This document shows, piece after piece, positions 8,487-17,092 of a DNA stretch of 64,000 nt. Numbering within the stretch: position 1 is the first letter of the stretch; each line of letters begins with the position of its first letter. Location: contig NZ_CP126279.1 in assembly GCF_003234815.2 (NCBI RefSeq), positions 1,054,001 through 1,118,000 on the forward strand, in the 5' to 3' direction. The notes beneath the pieces were generated by a model. That model saw only the letters and a program-made list of their open reading frames with translations, searched no databases and was not told the DNA's origin. The DNA comes from Curtobacterium sp. MCBD17_035 (lineage in GTDB: Bacteria; Actinomycetota; Actinomycetes; Actinomycetales; Microbacteriaceae). The position numbers and the translations under genes were made by a program.

Positions 8487-10217
8487 TCAGGGCAGGTAGT
8501 ACGTCGGGTTCGGCAGCTTCACCGACCGGTCGGCCGAGCCGCCGATGAGGTCGCTGTACTGGTCGCCCCAGTTGCTGACGATGTCGTACCGGCCGCCCGC
8601 AGCCGACTCGATGTGGGCGCGCGTCTGCGACTTGTACTCGATCGTCGTGCAGGACGCGGTCGCGCAGTGCACGTACGGCGGCTGCTGCGAGGCACCGATG
8701 CCGGTCCACTTCGTGTAGTAGGTCCGGTTGCCGTGCTGCGTCGCGGCGAACTCGGGGTACCCGACCTTCCGCAGGTTCGCGATCGTCGCTGCCTGCTGGC
8801 CCTCGTTCCGGCCCGTCAGCCCGATGACCGTGCAACCGGCCGCACGGGCGACCGCGACGAGGGAGGTCATCGACGGCGTCGCCGGGAACCGCTGGCCCTG
8901 CACCCAGACGTCCTGCTCGGTGGGCGAGAACGTGAAGTGCATGTCCGCGACCTCCATGTCGTACGTCCACAGGGTCGTGTCGTCGGCGTCGAGGACGATC
9001 GCCGGGTTGCGGTGCCGGGCCCTCGCGATCGCGCACTGCGCCACCACGACCGGCGCCTGTCGCGCGACGATCGACCGCACCTCGCGGATGTAGGGGCTGT
9101 CCGACTTGTTCGCGATGCCCGTGCCCGGGTCGCCGTAGTACGTCGCGATCGTCTTCTTGACGGAGTCGATGTTCGGGATGCCCTCGCCGCCCTGCGTCGC
9201 GCCCGATGAGCCGTCGGGTGCCATCGTGAAGTGCGTCCGGGGTGCCAGCCAGGGCTCCGAGACCCCCGGCAGGTCCGCCGAGGGGAGGAAGTAGGTGGGG
9301 TTCGGGAGCTTGAGGGTGTGCTCGGCGTACCCGCCCTGCAGGTCGGAGTACTGGTCGCCCACGTTGAGCGTGATCGTGTAGCCGAGGTCCTGCTCGATGT
9401 GCTTGCGCGTCCCCGCCTTGAACTCGACCGTCGTGCACGTCGCGACGCACGTGACGTACGAGGGCTGCTGGGAGGCACCGACGCCGGTCCACTTCGTGAA
9501 GAAGTCGTCGGACGTGAATCCGTCGTACCCGTCCTTCGCCAGGTTGGCGAGGGTCGCGGCCTTCTGGTCGTCGTTGCGGCCCGTGACGCCGAAGATCGTG
9601 TAGCCGATCGCCGCCGCCCGGTTCACGAACGACACCATCGACGGGGTCGCGGGGAACCGCTCGCCCTGCACCCAGACGTCCTGCTCGGCGGGCGAGAACG
9701 TGAAGTGCATGTCCCCGACCTCCATGTCGTACGTGAACAGCGTCGTGTCGTCGCTGTCGAGCACGATGGCCGGCTTCTCGCCCGCGGCCACGGCGGCGTC
9801 GTACTGGCGCTGGAGCTGGCCGCTCTCCCGCCGCACGATGGCGGCCATCTCGCGGATGTAGGGGCTGTCGGTCTTGTCGGCGATGCCCGTGCCCGGGTCG
9901 CCGTAGTAGGTCGCGATCGTCTTCTTGACGGAGTCGATGTTCGGGATGCCCTCGCCACCCTGGGTCGCGCCCGAGGAGCCGTCGGGCGCCATCGTGAACT
10001 GCGTCCGTGGTGCGAGTGCCCGGTCGACGCCACTGCCGACCCCGCCCTGACGGTGGTCCGGCGTGATCGTCGTGGTGTGGTGCCCGACGACGGGCGACGC
10101 GGTCGCGACCCCGGCGCCCAGGAGTGTCGACCCGAGCACGAGGCCGACGGTCGTCACCCCCACGACGGCGAGTCGGACGGCGGTGGTGGAGCTGCTGATC
10201 CCCTGATGTCTGCGCAA
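8487..10217 (-). CDS. Secreted tandem-duplicated HAD-superfamily acid phosphatase
   Basis: This 576-residue exported protein has two full copies of a class B/IIIB-type HAD acid phosphatase. A signal peptide occupies residues about 1-41. Repeat 1 spans about 69-312 and repeat 2 about 324-576. Each has a DxDxT nucleophile loop (VLDSDDTTL near 152, VLDADDTTL near 408) and a metal-binding GDQYSDL motif. Both halves therefore keep the catalytic residues and could be active. The start of each repeat (for example FTMAPDGSSGATQGG) is almost identical, indicating recent duplication or gene conversion. A TTG at 10217 gives the best signal peptide, but its ribosome site is weak. The likely role is scavenging phosphate from organic esters outside the cell. 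Confidence 0.82.
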   Translation of the reverse strand: MRRHQGISSSTTAVRLAVVGVTTVGLVLGSTLLGAGVATASPVVGHHTTTITPDHRQGGVGSGVDRALAPRTQFTMAPDGSSGATQGGEGIPNIDSVKKTIATYYGDPGTGIADKTDSPYIREMAAIVRRESGQLQRQYDAAVAAGEKPAIVLDSDDTTLFTYDMEVGDMHFTFSPAEQDVWVQGERFPATPSMVSFVNRAAAIGYTIFGVTGRNDDQKAATLANLAKDGYDGFTSDDFFTKWTGVGASQQPSYVTCVATCTTVEFKAGTRKHIEQDLGYTITLNVGDQYSDLQGGYAEHTLKLPNPTYFLPSADLPGVSEPWLAPRTHFTMAPDGSSGATQGGEGIPNIDSVKKTIATYYGDPGTGIANKSDSPYIREVRSIVARQAPVVVAQCAIARARHRNPAIVLDADDTTLWTYDMEVADMHFTFSPTEQDVWVQGQRFPATPSMTSLVAVARAAGCTVIGLTGRNEGQQAATIANLRKVGYPEFAATQHGNRTYYTKWTGIGASQQPPYVHCATASCTTIEYKSQTRAHIESAAGGRYDIVSNWGDQYSDLIGGSADRSVKLPNPTYYLP

Positions 10218-10426
10218 CTGGTTCTACCGTTCTCGTGGATGCACCCCGTTCGGGGGTGTGCTCGGCACGATACCTGGGGATCGGCACAGGAACGAGCATG
10301 AATTCGCCGAGGCGACGAGCGATCCGGAGCCTGAGGATGCGTCAAGGTGTCGTTCCACCCGATCGCGTGGCGGAGCAGGATGACGACGGCGGCGCCGACC
10401 CGACGGCGCTGCCGGGAGGCAGGACC

Positions 10427-11476
10427 ATGCGCATCCTCGCGTACATCCTCAGCGTGCTCGTGTCGACGGTGCTCAGCATCGGCGGAGCACTGCTCGTGGC
10501 GATCCAGCTGCGGGGCGGCCCCGACGGTCTCGTCGTGGCGGCCGGCACGGGCGTCGCCCTCATCGTGTACGGTCCGCTGCTCCTCGGGTCGTGGAACACG
10601 TTCTGGGATCGACGGTCCTCGCCCGACGCTGGTCGGTACCTGCGTCGGGCGGGCGTCGTCGTGCTCGCGGTCGACCTCGCCGCGGTCGGCCTGCTCGTCG
10701 TCGCGACGGTGGTCGCGGGCGGACCCGTGTGGGTGCCCGTGCTCGTCGCGCTCGTGACCGCGCTGCTGCTCGTCGTCGCGAGACCGCTCGGTGACCGCCT
10801 CCGGCGCGCCGAGCGCCCACTGGCGTCGCCCTACCGGTGGCAACCCGTGGACCCCGGTCTGATCCGTCGGAAGCTCCTGATCGTGTCGGTGGTGTTCGCT
10901 GGCATGGTGGTCCTCGCGTCGGCGTGGGTCGTCGTCGATGCGGTCCTCGGGCGCGAGCGTGGTCTCGACCTCGCGACGACGGGACTCCTCGGGGCGGAGA
11001 TGACGTTCATGGTCCCGGCGTTCGTGATGGTCGTCCTGGTCGTGCCGCTCCAGCGCCGGTTGCGGGATGCGGCGGGCCGCGATCTCGCACGCCTCCGGCA
11101 GTTCAACAAGGTCGTCCTCCGTGGGAAGGCCCTCGACCTCTCGGCGGCGGACCAACGGGCTGCGGCGCGGTACGCCTCCACGGTCCCGACGGTCCTCGGG
11201 CTGCAGATCGGGTACTTGGCGCTGTTGTACGCCGGGATCGCCTGCAACGAGTTGTCGTTGACCCTCGACGGGATGACGCGGCTCGGCATCGTCTACCTCG
11301 GGGTCCTGGTCGTCGGGGCCGCGGTCGCCATCCCCGCGGCGGTCGTGCGGATGCGTCGCGCTCGCGCCTACGCCGTCGCGCACGCCGACCTCCTCGACGA
11401 CCACGGCGGTGACGACGGGGTCGCGGCCGCGAACGTCGTCTCGGTCGCCCCGCCGCAGCCCCACCCAGGGGTGTGA
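10427..11476 (+). CDS. Polytopic membrane protein of unknown function
   Basis: This 349-residue protein has about seven to eight hydrophobic segments, for example residues 1-25, 35-55, 75-120, 145-170, 185-210, 255-275 and 290-315. A basic stretch near 215-245 is probably cytoplasmic. No catalytic motif was recognised. The ATG at 10427 follows GGGAGGCAGG. An in-frame extension upstream to about 10235 is low-complexity and was not used. The gene converges with another membrane protein at 11534 across a hairpin. It could be a transporter-like or regulatory membrane protein. Confidence 0.7.
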   Translation: MRILAYILSVLVSTVLSIGGALLVAIQLRGGPDGLVVAAGTGVALIVYGPLLLGSWNTFWDRRSSPDAGRYLRRAGVVVLAVDLAAVGLLVVATVVAGGPVWVPVLVALVTALLLVVARPLGDRLRRAERPLASPYRWQPVDPGLIRRKLLIVSVVFAGMVVLASAWVVVDAVLGRERGLDLATTGLLGAEMTFMVPAFVMVVLVVPLQRRLRDAAGRDLARLRQFNKVVLRGKALDLSAADQRAAARYASTVPTVLGLQIGYLALLYAGIACNELSLTLDGMTRLGIVYLGVLVVGAAVAIPAAVVRMRRARAYAVAHADLLDDHGGDDGVAAANVVSVAPPQPHPGV

Positions 11477-11479
11477 CGG

Positions 11480-11517
11480 ACGGGAGGCACTCCACTGTCG
11501 TGCGCAGCGCCTCCCGT
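11480..11517. terminator. Bidirectional terminator hairpin
   Basis: ACGGGAGGC at 11480-11488 pairs perfectly with GCCTCCCGT at 11509-11517, and the stem extends outward with a mismatch. It sits between convergent genes ending at 11476 and 11534. The core is the same as in the hairpin at 8430. Confidence 0.65.
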
Positions 11518-11533
11518 TCGTCGCCCCTGCTGC

Positions 11534-13102
11534 TCAGCCGCCGGGCGTCGGGGACGGCGTCGCGGTCGGCACGGCCGACGACTCCGCCCGCTTGGCGAGC
11601 TCGTTCAGCGCCGCCTGCGCCAGGTCCCGGAGCTGCTGTGGCGTCAGCTTCGACAGGTCCGGGGATCCGGCCGACCCGGTCGATCCGGAGGCTCCGCTCG
11701 AGCCCGAGGCACCGGTCCCGCCGTCCGTCCCCGCGGACTCCGTGCCCGATCGGGTCACGACGTCGCCGTTCGCGTCGTACAGCGTGGCCGCGCCCGCAGC
11801 GTCGATGACCGCGCGGTAGACGACGCCCTGGGACTGCCCGATGGAGGCGACCCACTGGTTCCGCGCTCCGGGCACGATCTCGAAGATCTTGAGCCCGCTG
11901 GCCCAGTCGGGCAGGTAGCTGTAGGTGGTCTTGATGGTCGAGGCCACCGACGAGTTCGCCTGCCGCGCGGACCCCTTCTCGTACTCGTAGACCGTGATCG
12001 GGTTCCGGCTGCCGGCGTGACCGACCGAGGCGTCGACGACGGAGAGCGCGACGACCGAGGACGACGACCCGGGCGGGGTGAGCGGGGTGACGTACGTGGC
12101 GTGGTCGTCGCTCGCCCGGCGGAGTCCGAGCTCGGACGGGTTGAACGAGTCGGGGTTGTCCGAGTCGTCCGACGTGTCCTCGTACCCGGAGCGGTGGAAC
12201 CAGTAGTCGCCGAACGAGCCGAGCGCACGGAGGGCCACCCGCTGTCGCTTGGCGAGGGACTGCGGGTACGCGGGGCCGGGGAGGTCAGTGGCACGGGTCA
12301 CGATGCGGACCTCGCCCGTCCGGCCGTTGTACAGGGCGTCGCCGGCGAAGTCGTACGACGTGTCCCAGAACCCGTGCACCTGGGTCAGCGGCACGACGAC
12401 CTCGGGGGCCCGGCCGTCGCAGTACCCGTAGACGTCGGTCGGGTCGAAACCGACGGTCGGTGGGGTCGCGGCGTCGATCGCGCGGGTGAGCGAGTTGGTC
12501 GGCAGGGACCCTCCGACGCGGAGCCGCGCCGTGCGCGTGAAGTCGCACGTCGTCACCTGGTCGGGCTCGGTCTGCCCGAAGAGGGGCATGTCCTGCACCT
12601 GGACGCTCTCGTAGCCGGCGAGGAACCCGCGACGCTGCACGAGCGCGTCCCACAGTCCGTGGCTGCGCTGGTCGGTGAGCGACTTGACCGGCAGCGCCGT
12701 GCCCGTCGTGTCGCCGAGGTTCTTGGTCGACGAGGTCGCGGCGACGTCGTACGGGGAGCGTTCGGCGAAGCTCGGTGCCGGGTGGTCGACGGTCCGGACG
12801 TCGGCGACGTACAACCGGTCGACGTCGTACGCGTGCCGGACCCAGGCGACCACGGAGCCGGCGAAGACGAGCACGAGCACGGCCGCGAGCACGGCCCGGA
12901 GCGACGGCCCGACGCGGAGTCCCACGAGCACGAGCGCGGCCAACACCGCGAGGGGGATGAGGACGAACGCACCGGCGACACCCGTGCGCACCACGCCGTG
13001 TGCGACCTGCGGACCCCACAGCCAGGCGATCAGGGCGACGACGGCGATCCCGACCGCGGCGGCCGTGATGCGGGGACCGGTCAGGGGCGGCAGGAAGCGC
13101 AT
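11534..13102 (-). CDS. Membrane-anchored extracytoplasmic protein of unknown function
   Basis: This 522-residue protein has three N-terminal hydrophobic segments (about 10-30, 38-60, 66-85), then a large extracytoplasmic region and a low-complexity tail rich in Gly, Ser and Thr (about 465-495) before a helical end. The sequence mentions many tyrosine/aspartate-rich strands but no motif I recognise. ATG at 13102 was chosen. A GTG at 13117 would overlap the upstream stop as GTGA and is an alternative. It probably forms an operon with the small membrane protein at 13114-13509. Confidence 0.7.
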   Translation of the reverse strand: MRFLPPLTGPRITAAAVGIAVVALIAWLWGPQVAHGVVRTGVAGAFVLIPLAVLAALVLVGLRVGPSLRAVLAAVLVLVFAGSVVAWVRHAYDVDRLYVADVRTVDHPAPSFAERSPYDVAATSSTKNLGDTTGTALPVKSLTDQRSHGLWDALVQRRGFLAGYESVQVQDMPLFGQTEPDQVTTCDFTRTARLRVGGSLPTNSLTRAIDAATPPTVGFDPTDVYGYCDGRAPEVVVPLTQVHGFWDTSYDFAGDALYNGRTGEVRIVTRATDLPGPAYPQSLAKRQRVALRALGSFGDYWFHRSGYEDTSDDSDNPDSFNPSELGLRRASDDHATYVTPLTPPGSSSSVVALSVVDASVGHAGSRNPITVYEYEKGSARQANSSVASTIKTTYSYLPDWASGLKIFEIVPGARNQWVASIGQSQGVVYRAVIDAAGAATLYDANGDVVTRSGTESAGTDGGTGASGSSGASGSTGSAGSPDLSKLTPQQLRDLAQAALNELAKRAESSAVPTATPSPTPGG

Positions 13103-13113
13103 CCGACGATCAT

Positions 13114-13509
13114 TCACCACGGAGTGACGAGCTGCTCCCGCGGCAGTCCGTTCCGCGCGGCCCAGCGGTCGAACGCGCCGCCGTCGTTGAGGGGTGCGTC
13201 GCGGTCCACCCGGTGGCCCAGGTCCCGGAGGCGCACCGCGAGTGCGTGTCCCTCCGCGCGCAGCGGTCGGACCCCGACGCCCACGACGGCGGAGCCGGCG
13301 AGCACGGCGAGGGCGGCGACCACGACGCCGACCGGTGCGGGTGCCAGGGCGGCGGCGGCCGCGGCGACGACGAGGAGCACGATGAACGCGGCGAGGGCGC
13401 GGTAGGCCGGCAGGCGGACGCCGGCCAGGCGGCGGGCGTTCTCCGGGCCGATGCGCGCCGCCCAGATCCGGTCGCTCGCGGTGGTGTTCCATCGGCGGAT
13501 GACGGGCAT
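13114..13509 (-). CDS. Small two-helix membrane protein
   Basis: This 131-residue protein has a basic N-terminus (PVIRRW), two adjacent hydrophobic helices near 37-57 and 60-80, and a polar C-terminal helix ending in LVTPW. It lies immediately upstream of the 522-residue membrane protein and may be its partner. An earlier in-frame start at 13563 adds an unconvincing proline-rich stretch. Function unknown. Confidence 0.6.
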   Translation of the reverse strand: MPVIRRWNTTASDRIWAARIGPENARRLAGVRLPAYRALAAFIVLLVVAAAAAALAPAPVGVVVAALAVLAGSAVVGVGVRPLRAEGHALAVRLRDLGHRVDRDAPLNDGGAFDRWAARNGLPREQLVTPW

Positions 13510-13634
13510 GTCGTCACCGTACGGAGGCGCCGGCGTTCGGTCATCCCCCAGATCGCGCGCCACCGGACGGGTCGCATCGAACCTGTGGAGACCCGCAGGC
13601 GCGCACGGCCCGCTGCCAGGGCGACCGTCAGACG

Positions 13635-13651
13635 GTTACCAATACGTTATC
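13635..13651. promoter_or_regulatory. Possible MtrA-type direct-repeat box
   Basis: GTTACC (13635-13640) and GTTATC (13646-13651) form a direct repeat with an 11-base period, 40 bases before the NlpC/P60 gene. In actinobacteria the MtrA response regulator binds GTWAC-type repeats upstream of cell-wall hydrolase genes. The assignment is from motif shape only. Confidence 0.35.
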
Positions 13652-13690
13652 TTCTCGTGTCCCGCGCTCGGCGGGACGAGGAAGGGACAC

Positions 13691-14629
13691 ATGGCAGGAC
13701 GACACGCGCTCCCCGTCGAGGACCGCCGCACCCGACGTGCCGACACCAGCGCCGTTCGTCCCCGTCCCACCGCAACCGTCGCCGAGCGCGTCGTCGTCGT
13801 CGCCTCGCCCCTCGCCGAGCACCGCCCCGCCGAGGCGAGCCGCCGGGCCGAGATCCGCCGTGCCGAGGCCCACCACGCCGCAGCCCGCCTGGCCACGGTC
13901 CGTCGGGTCACCGCCGCCCGCGCCCTGCCGGTCGTCGCGACCGCCCCGGCCGTCGCCGCCCCGGTCCTCCGTCACGAGCGCCGTGCCGTGAGCGCGAAGC
14001 GTCTCTCGCTCATCGTCGCCCCGATCCTCGCCATGACGTCGTGCATCGCGTTCGGGCTCCCCGCCAACGCGGACACGCTGAGCAGCGCCGCCGCGGCCGT
14101 CACCTCGTCGACCCCCGGCGCACAGCAGTACACCGTGTCGCGGGACATCACGCTCCCCGTCATCGAGCACGACGGCACGACGATCATCGCCGCGCCCGCC
14201 CCGACCGAGGTCGTCGTCAGCGGCGGTGCGACCGTCTCCGGCGCGCAGAGCGCGATCGTCGACGCCCTGAGCGCCGGCGGCAAGCGTGCGCAGGTCATCC
14301 AGACCGCGCTGACCTACCTCGGCGACACGTACGTCGAGGGCGGCGCGACCCACGCGGGCATCGACTGCTCGGGCCTCGTCATGGTCTCGTACGCGTCGGT
14401 CGGGATCCCGCTCGTCCACTACGTGCCGACGCAGGACGCCGCTGCGACGACGATCCCCGAGTCCGAGGCGCAGCCCGGCGACCTCGTCGTCTACGACAGC
14501 GAGGCCCACATCGGCCTCTACCTCGGCAACGGCCTCGTGATCCAGGCACCGCACCCGGGCGAACCCGTCGACATCATCCCGATGTTCTCCGCCCCGCACC
14601 ACTTCGCGCGGGTCCTGCCCGCCGACTGA
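13691..14629 (+). CDS. NlpC/P60 (C40) cell-wall peptidase
   Basis: This 312-residue peptidoglycan endopeptidase is expected to cut D-Glu-diaminopimelate-type peptide bonds during growth or division. Residues 1-100 are basic and Ala/Arg-rich, followed by a membrane/signal segment near 102-123 ending PANA. The catalytic domain occupies the last 110 residues. The nucleophile is in the DCSGLVM motif (about 231-237), and EAHIGLYLG supplies the catalytic histidine. The long charged N-terminus before the hydrophobic segment is unusual for a simple Sec substrate. The ATG at 13691 follows GGAAGGGAC. A possible MtrA box lies upstream. Two hairpins end the gene. Confidence 0.9.
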   Translation: MAGRHALPVEDRRTRRADTSAVRPRPTATVAERVVVVASPLAEHRPAEASRRAEIRRAEAHHAAARLATVRRVTAARALPVVATAPAVAAPVLRHERRAVSAKRLSLIVAPILAMTSCIAFGLPANADTLSSAAAAVTSSTPGAQQYTVSRDITLPVIEHDGTTIIAAPAPTEVVVSGGATVSGAQSAIVDALSAGGKRAQVIQTALTYLGDTYVEGGATHAGIDCSGLVMVSYASVGIPLVHYVPTQDAAATTIPESEAQPGDLVVYDSEAHIGLYLGNGLVIQAPHPGEPVDIIPMFSAPHHFARVLPAD

Positions 14630-14637
14630 CCGGCGGA

Positions 14638-14720
14638 CGGGAGGCGCGGGACCGGCGCGCCCCGGACCTCCCGGGATCGTGTCTGTCAGGAGGCGCGGGA
14701 CCAGGCCGATCCGCACCTCC
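14638..14720. terminator. Two tandem related terminator hairpins
   Basis: Two adjacent hairpins separate convergent genes. The first pairs CGGGAGG (14638-14644) with CCTCCCG (14667-14673). The second pairs GGAGG (14689-14693) with CCTCC (14716-14720). Both contain a near-identical GGAGGCGCGGGACC segment, so one is probably a duplicate of the other. Confidence 0.55.
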
Positions 14721-14741
14721 CGGCGTCCGCGCCGATCGTGC

Positions 14742-15845
14742 TCAGACCGGCTCGACCTCGACGCCCGGTGCGGCCGGCAGGATCCGCCGACGACCGAGGT
14801 CGTCGAGGAGCTCGACGAGACGGTCGGCGCTGTCGTGGCACTCGCCGAACCCGGCCTGCCGGAGCTTGATCACGTTCGACACGTTGTCCCACGTCGAGCC
14901 GAGGATCATGTCCCCGAACCGCCAGTCGACGAGCTCCGTGTACGGGGTCGGAACGAGACCGTGCCGCTCCACCATGCGGTTCCACAGGTCCTCGCGCGGT
15001 GGCATCACGGTCGCCAGGGGGAGCGTCTGCGGCTCGCCGAGCTCGAGGCCGAAGTGGTCCGCGAGTCGCTTCCAGAGGTGACTCCACCGCACGACGTCGC
15101 CGTTGGTGATGTTGAACGCCTCGCCCGCCGCGGTCGGCGCCGAACCGGCCCAGTCCGTCGCGCGCGCGAGGAGCTCGGCGTCCGTCATCTGGTACAGGAT
15201 CCGGTCGTACGTCTCGCGCTGCCCCGGGAACCGGAGCGGCAGACCGAGCTCGCGGGTCATCGCGACGTAGGTGCCGATCGCCATAAGGAGGTTCATCGGC
15301 GTGCCCTGCGCGTACCCCATTACGGCCTCGGGCCGGAACACCGTGAGCGCGAACCCCCGCTGGGCCGCACGCTCACGCAGCAGGTCCTCTTGGTCGTAGT
15401 AGAAGTTCGGCACGAGGAGACGCGGGTCGTCCTCCTTGGCGGGCGTCGTGAACCGGCCGAGGTGGGCGCCGTAGTACTTCATGCCCTGGTAGAGCGTCAC
15501 GTGCCGGAGTGGAGCGCCGAGCCGGTCAAGTGCGTCGAGGGTGTGCTCGAGGAGTGCCACGTTCGGGCCGATCTGCTCCGCGAGGTCCGCCTTCTCGATG
15601 TACGCGGCGAACGCGAGGCGCGTCGTGTCGGACGCCGCGCGCAGCCCCTCGACGGCGGCGTCGGCGTCGAGCAGGTCCACCGGCAGGTGGGTCCAACCGG
15701 ACACGCCCTGCGGCGCCCGGCGGCTGATGCCCCGCGTCGTCACACCAGTGCGGGCGAAGTGCTCGACGACGCTGCGACCGACGACGCCGCCAGCACCGGC
15801 GACCAGGACCGCGTCGTTCGTCGGGGCGGTGGTCTCGGTCGTCAT
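14742..15845 (-). CDS. PRISE-like SDR (progesterone 5-beta-reductase/iridoid synthase-like)
   Basis: This 367-residue extended SDR has an N-terminal NADP-binding loop GAGGVVGRS. It carries NFYYDQEDLL (about 155-164), which corresponds to the NFYYTLEDIL signature of plant progesterone 5-beta-reductase/iridoid synthase enzymes; the tyrosine of that motif is catalytic there. PRISE enzymes reduce activated C=C bonds of enones using NADPH. Bacterial members exist but are poorly characterised. The ATG at 15845 follows AGGA. Neighbours do not suggest a substrate; small enones are a guess. Confidence 0.75.
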   Translation of the reverse strand: MTTETTAPTNDAVLVAGAGGVVGRSVVEHFARTGVTTRGISRRAPQGVSGWTHLPVDLLDADAAVEGLRAASDTTRLAFAAYIEKADLAEQIGPNVALLEHTLDALDRLGAPLRHVTLYQGMKYYGAHLGRFTTPAKEDDPRLLVPNFYYDQEDLLRERAAQRGFALTVFRPEAVMGYAQGTPMNLLMAIGTYVAMTRELGLPLRFPGQRETYDRILYQMTDAELLARATDWAGSAPTAAGEAFNITNGDVVRWSHLWKRLADHFGLELGEPQTLPLATVMPPREDLWNRMVERHGLVPTPYTELVDWRFGDMILGSTWDNVSNVIKLRQAGFGECHDSADRLVELLDDLGRRRILPAAPGVEVEPV

Positions 15846-15852
15846 GGGCGTC

Positions 15853-16125
15853 CTAGGTCTCGTCGGCTCCTGCGATCGTGCGCGCGGCGTTCCGGACGCC
15901 GGCACAGAGCAGCCCGACCTCGGGTTGCATCGACACGATCTCGTCGAACCCACTCTGCACCTCGGAGTACCCGAGGAGCCCAGCGACCGCTTGTCGGGGG
16001 ATCGCGTGGGTCCGGAGCATCCACTGCCCGCTCGCGGCGAAGCACGGCGTCATCGTGCGCTGCGGCGCGTCCACGGGGAGCGACGCCGCCCGCCCGAGCC
16101 GGTGGGTGTCCGGCCAGCCGTCCAC
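15853..16125 (-). CDS. Small hypothetical protein
   Basis: This is a 90-residue reading frame starting at GTG 16125 behind GGGA and ending eight bases before the PRISE gene start. Its sequence (for example GLLGYSEVQSGFDEIVS) looks protein-like, but no family is recognised. It begins just after the stop of the upstream small gene, so the two are probably cotranscribed. A frameshift linking the two frames cannot be excluded. Confidence 0.4.
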   Translation of the reverse strand: MDGWPDTHRLGRAASLPVDAPQRTMTPCFAASGQWMLRTHAIPRQAVAGLLGYSEVQSGFDEIVSMQPEVGLLCAGVRNAARTIAGADET

Positions 16126-16130
16126 GTCGA

Positions 16131-16292
16131 TCAGTCCCGTCGACGGAGCGCGGACGAATCGCGGAAGAAGTCCTCGTAGCGATCGTCGTGCCCTGTCTCG
16201 GGCGCGTACCCGCGGCGCCACAGCTTGCGCTGCCGCTTGAACGTCGTGATGCGGACCGGTGCGACGCCCGGTTCGGACTCGTACGAGCTCAT
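16131..16292 (-). CDS. Small basic hypothetical protein
   Basis: This frame encodes about 53 residues (MSSYESEPGVAPV to SSALRRRD) and is strongly basic in the middle (RITTFKRQRKLWRRGY). Starts at 16298 or 16301 would add two or three residues. It has no recognised domain. Support is limited to a protein-like composition and tight spacing with the next frame. Confidence 0.4.
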   Translation of the reverse strand: MSSYESEPGVAPVRITTFKRQRKLWRRGYAPETGHDDRYEDFFRDSSALRRRD

Positions 16293-16548
16293 GCCCATCA
16301 TCCCTGTCGTCATGCGCAGTCGTGACGATGCCGGGACTGCCCCGACGCAGTTCCCGGCTTCCGTCTGGTAGTGCCAACCGTACCTCGGATGAGGGGCAGA
16401 ATGTCGGTTCTCGTCCGTTCGATGCGGGACTGGCCCAGGTGCTTCGCGCAGCGGCTCTCGTGCGCCGTCAGGTCCTGCGCGGCAACCGGTCCGGCGACCC
16501 GGCTCCGCGCACGGCTGCCGCGTGGGACGTGTGGACGTAGAGTGGGGC

Positions 16549-17082
16549 ATGGCCGTCCAGACCGCAACGATCATCGCGCTCGTCGGTGCCGGTGCCACGG
16601 GCCTCCTCGACGAACTCGGCGCACTCCGCGGGGTCGACGCCCTCCGACTCGGCGAGGCGGACGCCGACGGCACCGCGCGGATCAGCGCATCGAACGGGAC
16701 GTACGTCGTCCACGACGCCGACCCCCTGGCGCACGTCGCCGCCGCGTGGGTCGAGTTCTTCGACGACCGCAGCACGCTCGGCACGCTCGAGCTCGAGGTC
16801 GAGACGGCGCTCGCCGCCTTCGCCGCGGGCCACCGCGTCATGCCGGACTACTACGTCGTGCTCGACCCGGAGTCCGTCGAGGGCACCTGGCGGCACTGGT
16901 GGTTCGGGGCGCTCGCCGTCGAGGGACCGCGACGGGTGCTGCCCGAGCCGGCTTCGGCCTGGGCGGTCCGGAAGCGGCTCGGACGGCTCCCGATGGCACC
17001 GCGTTGGAAGGACCCGGCGGCCTGGTTGCCCGACCTGCGGTTCACGATTCCGGACCGCACGGGTCTCGCGGGACTGGGCTGA
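16549..17082 (+). CDS. Conserved-looking hypothetical protein
   Basis: This 177-residue soluble protein has no recognised domain. It has an acidic N-terminal half and a Trp-rich central part (TWRHWWFGALAVEGP). A TAGAGT box at 16538-16543 lies five bases before the ATG, fitting a leaderless transcript rather than a ribosome-site start. Function unknown. Confidence 0.6.
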   Translation: MAVQTATIIALVGAGATGLLDELGALRGVDALRLGEADADGTARISASNGTYVVHDADPLAHVAAAWVEFFDDRSTLGTLELEVETALAAFAAGHRVMPDYYVVLDPESVEGTWRHWWFGALAVEGPRRVLPEPASAWAVRKRLGRLPMAPRWKDPAAWLPDLRFTIPDRTGLAGLG

Positions 17083-17092
17083 GCGATGTCCG

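Noticed and set aside
13564-13690. Possible ydaO-type c-di-AMP riboswitch before the NlpC/P60 gene
   Set aside because: The gap is too short for the conserved structure and the conserved helices are not seen; the repeat fits an MtrA box better.
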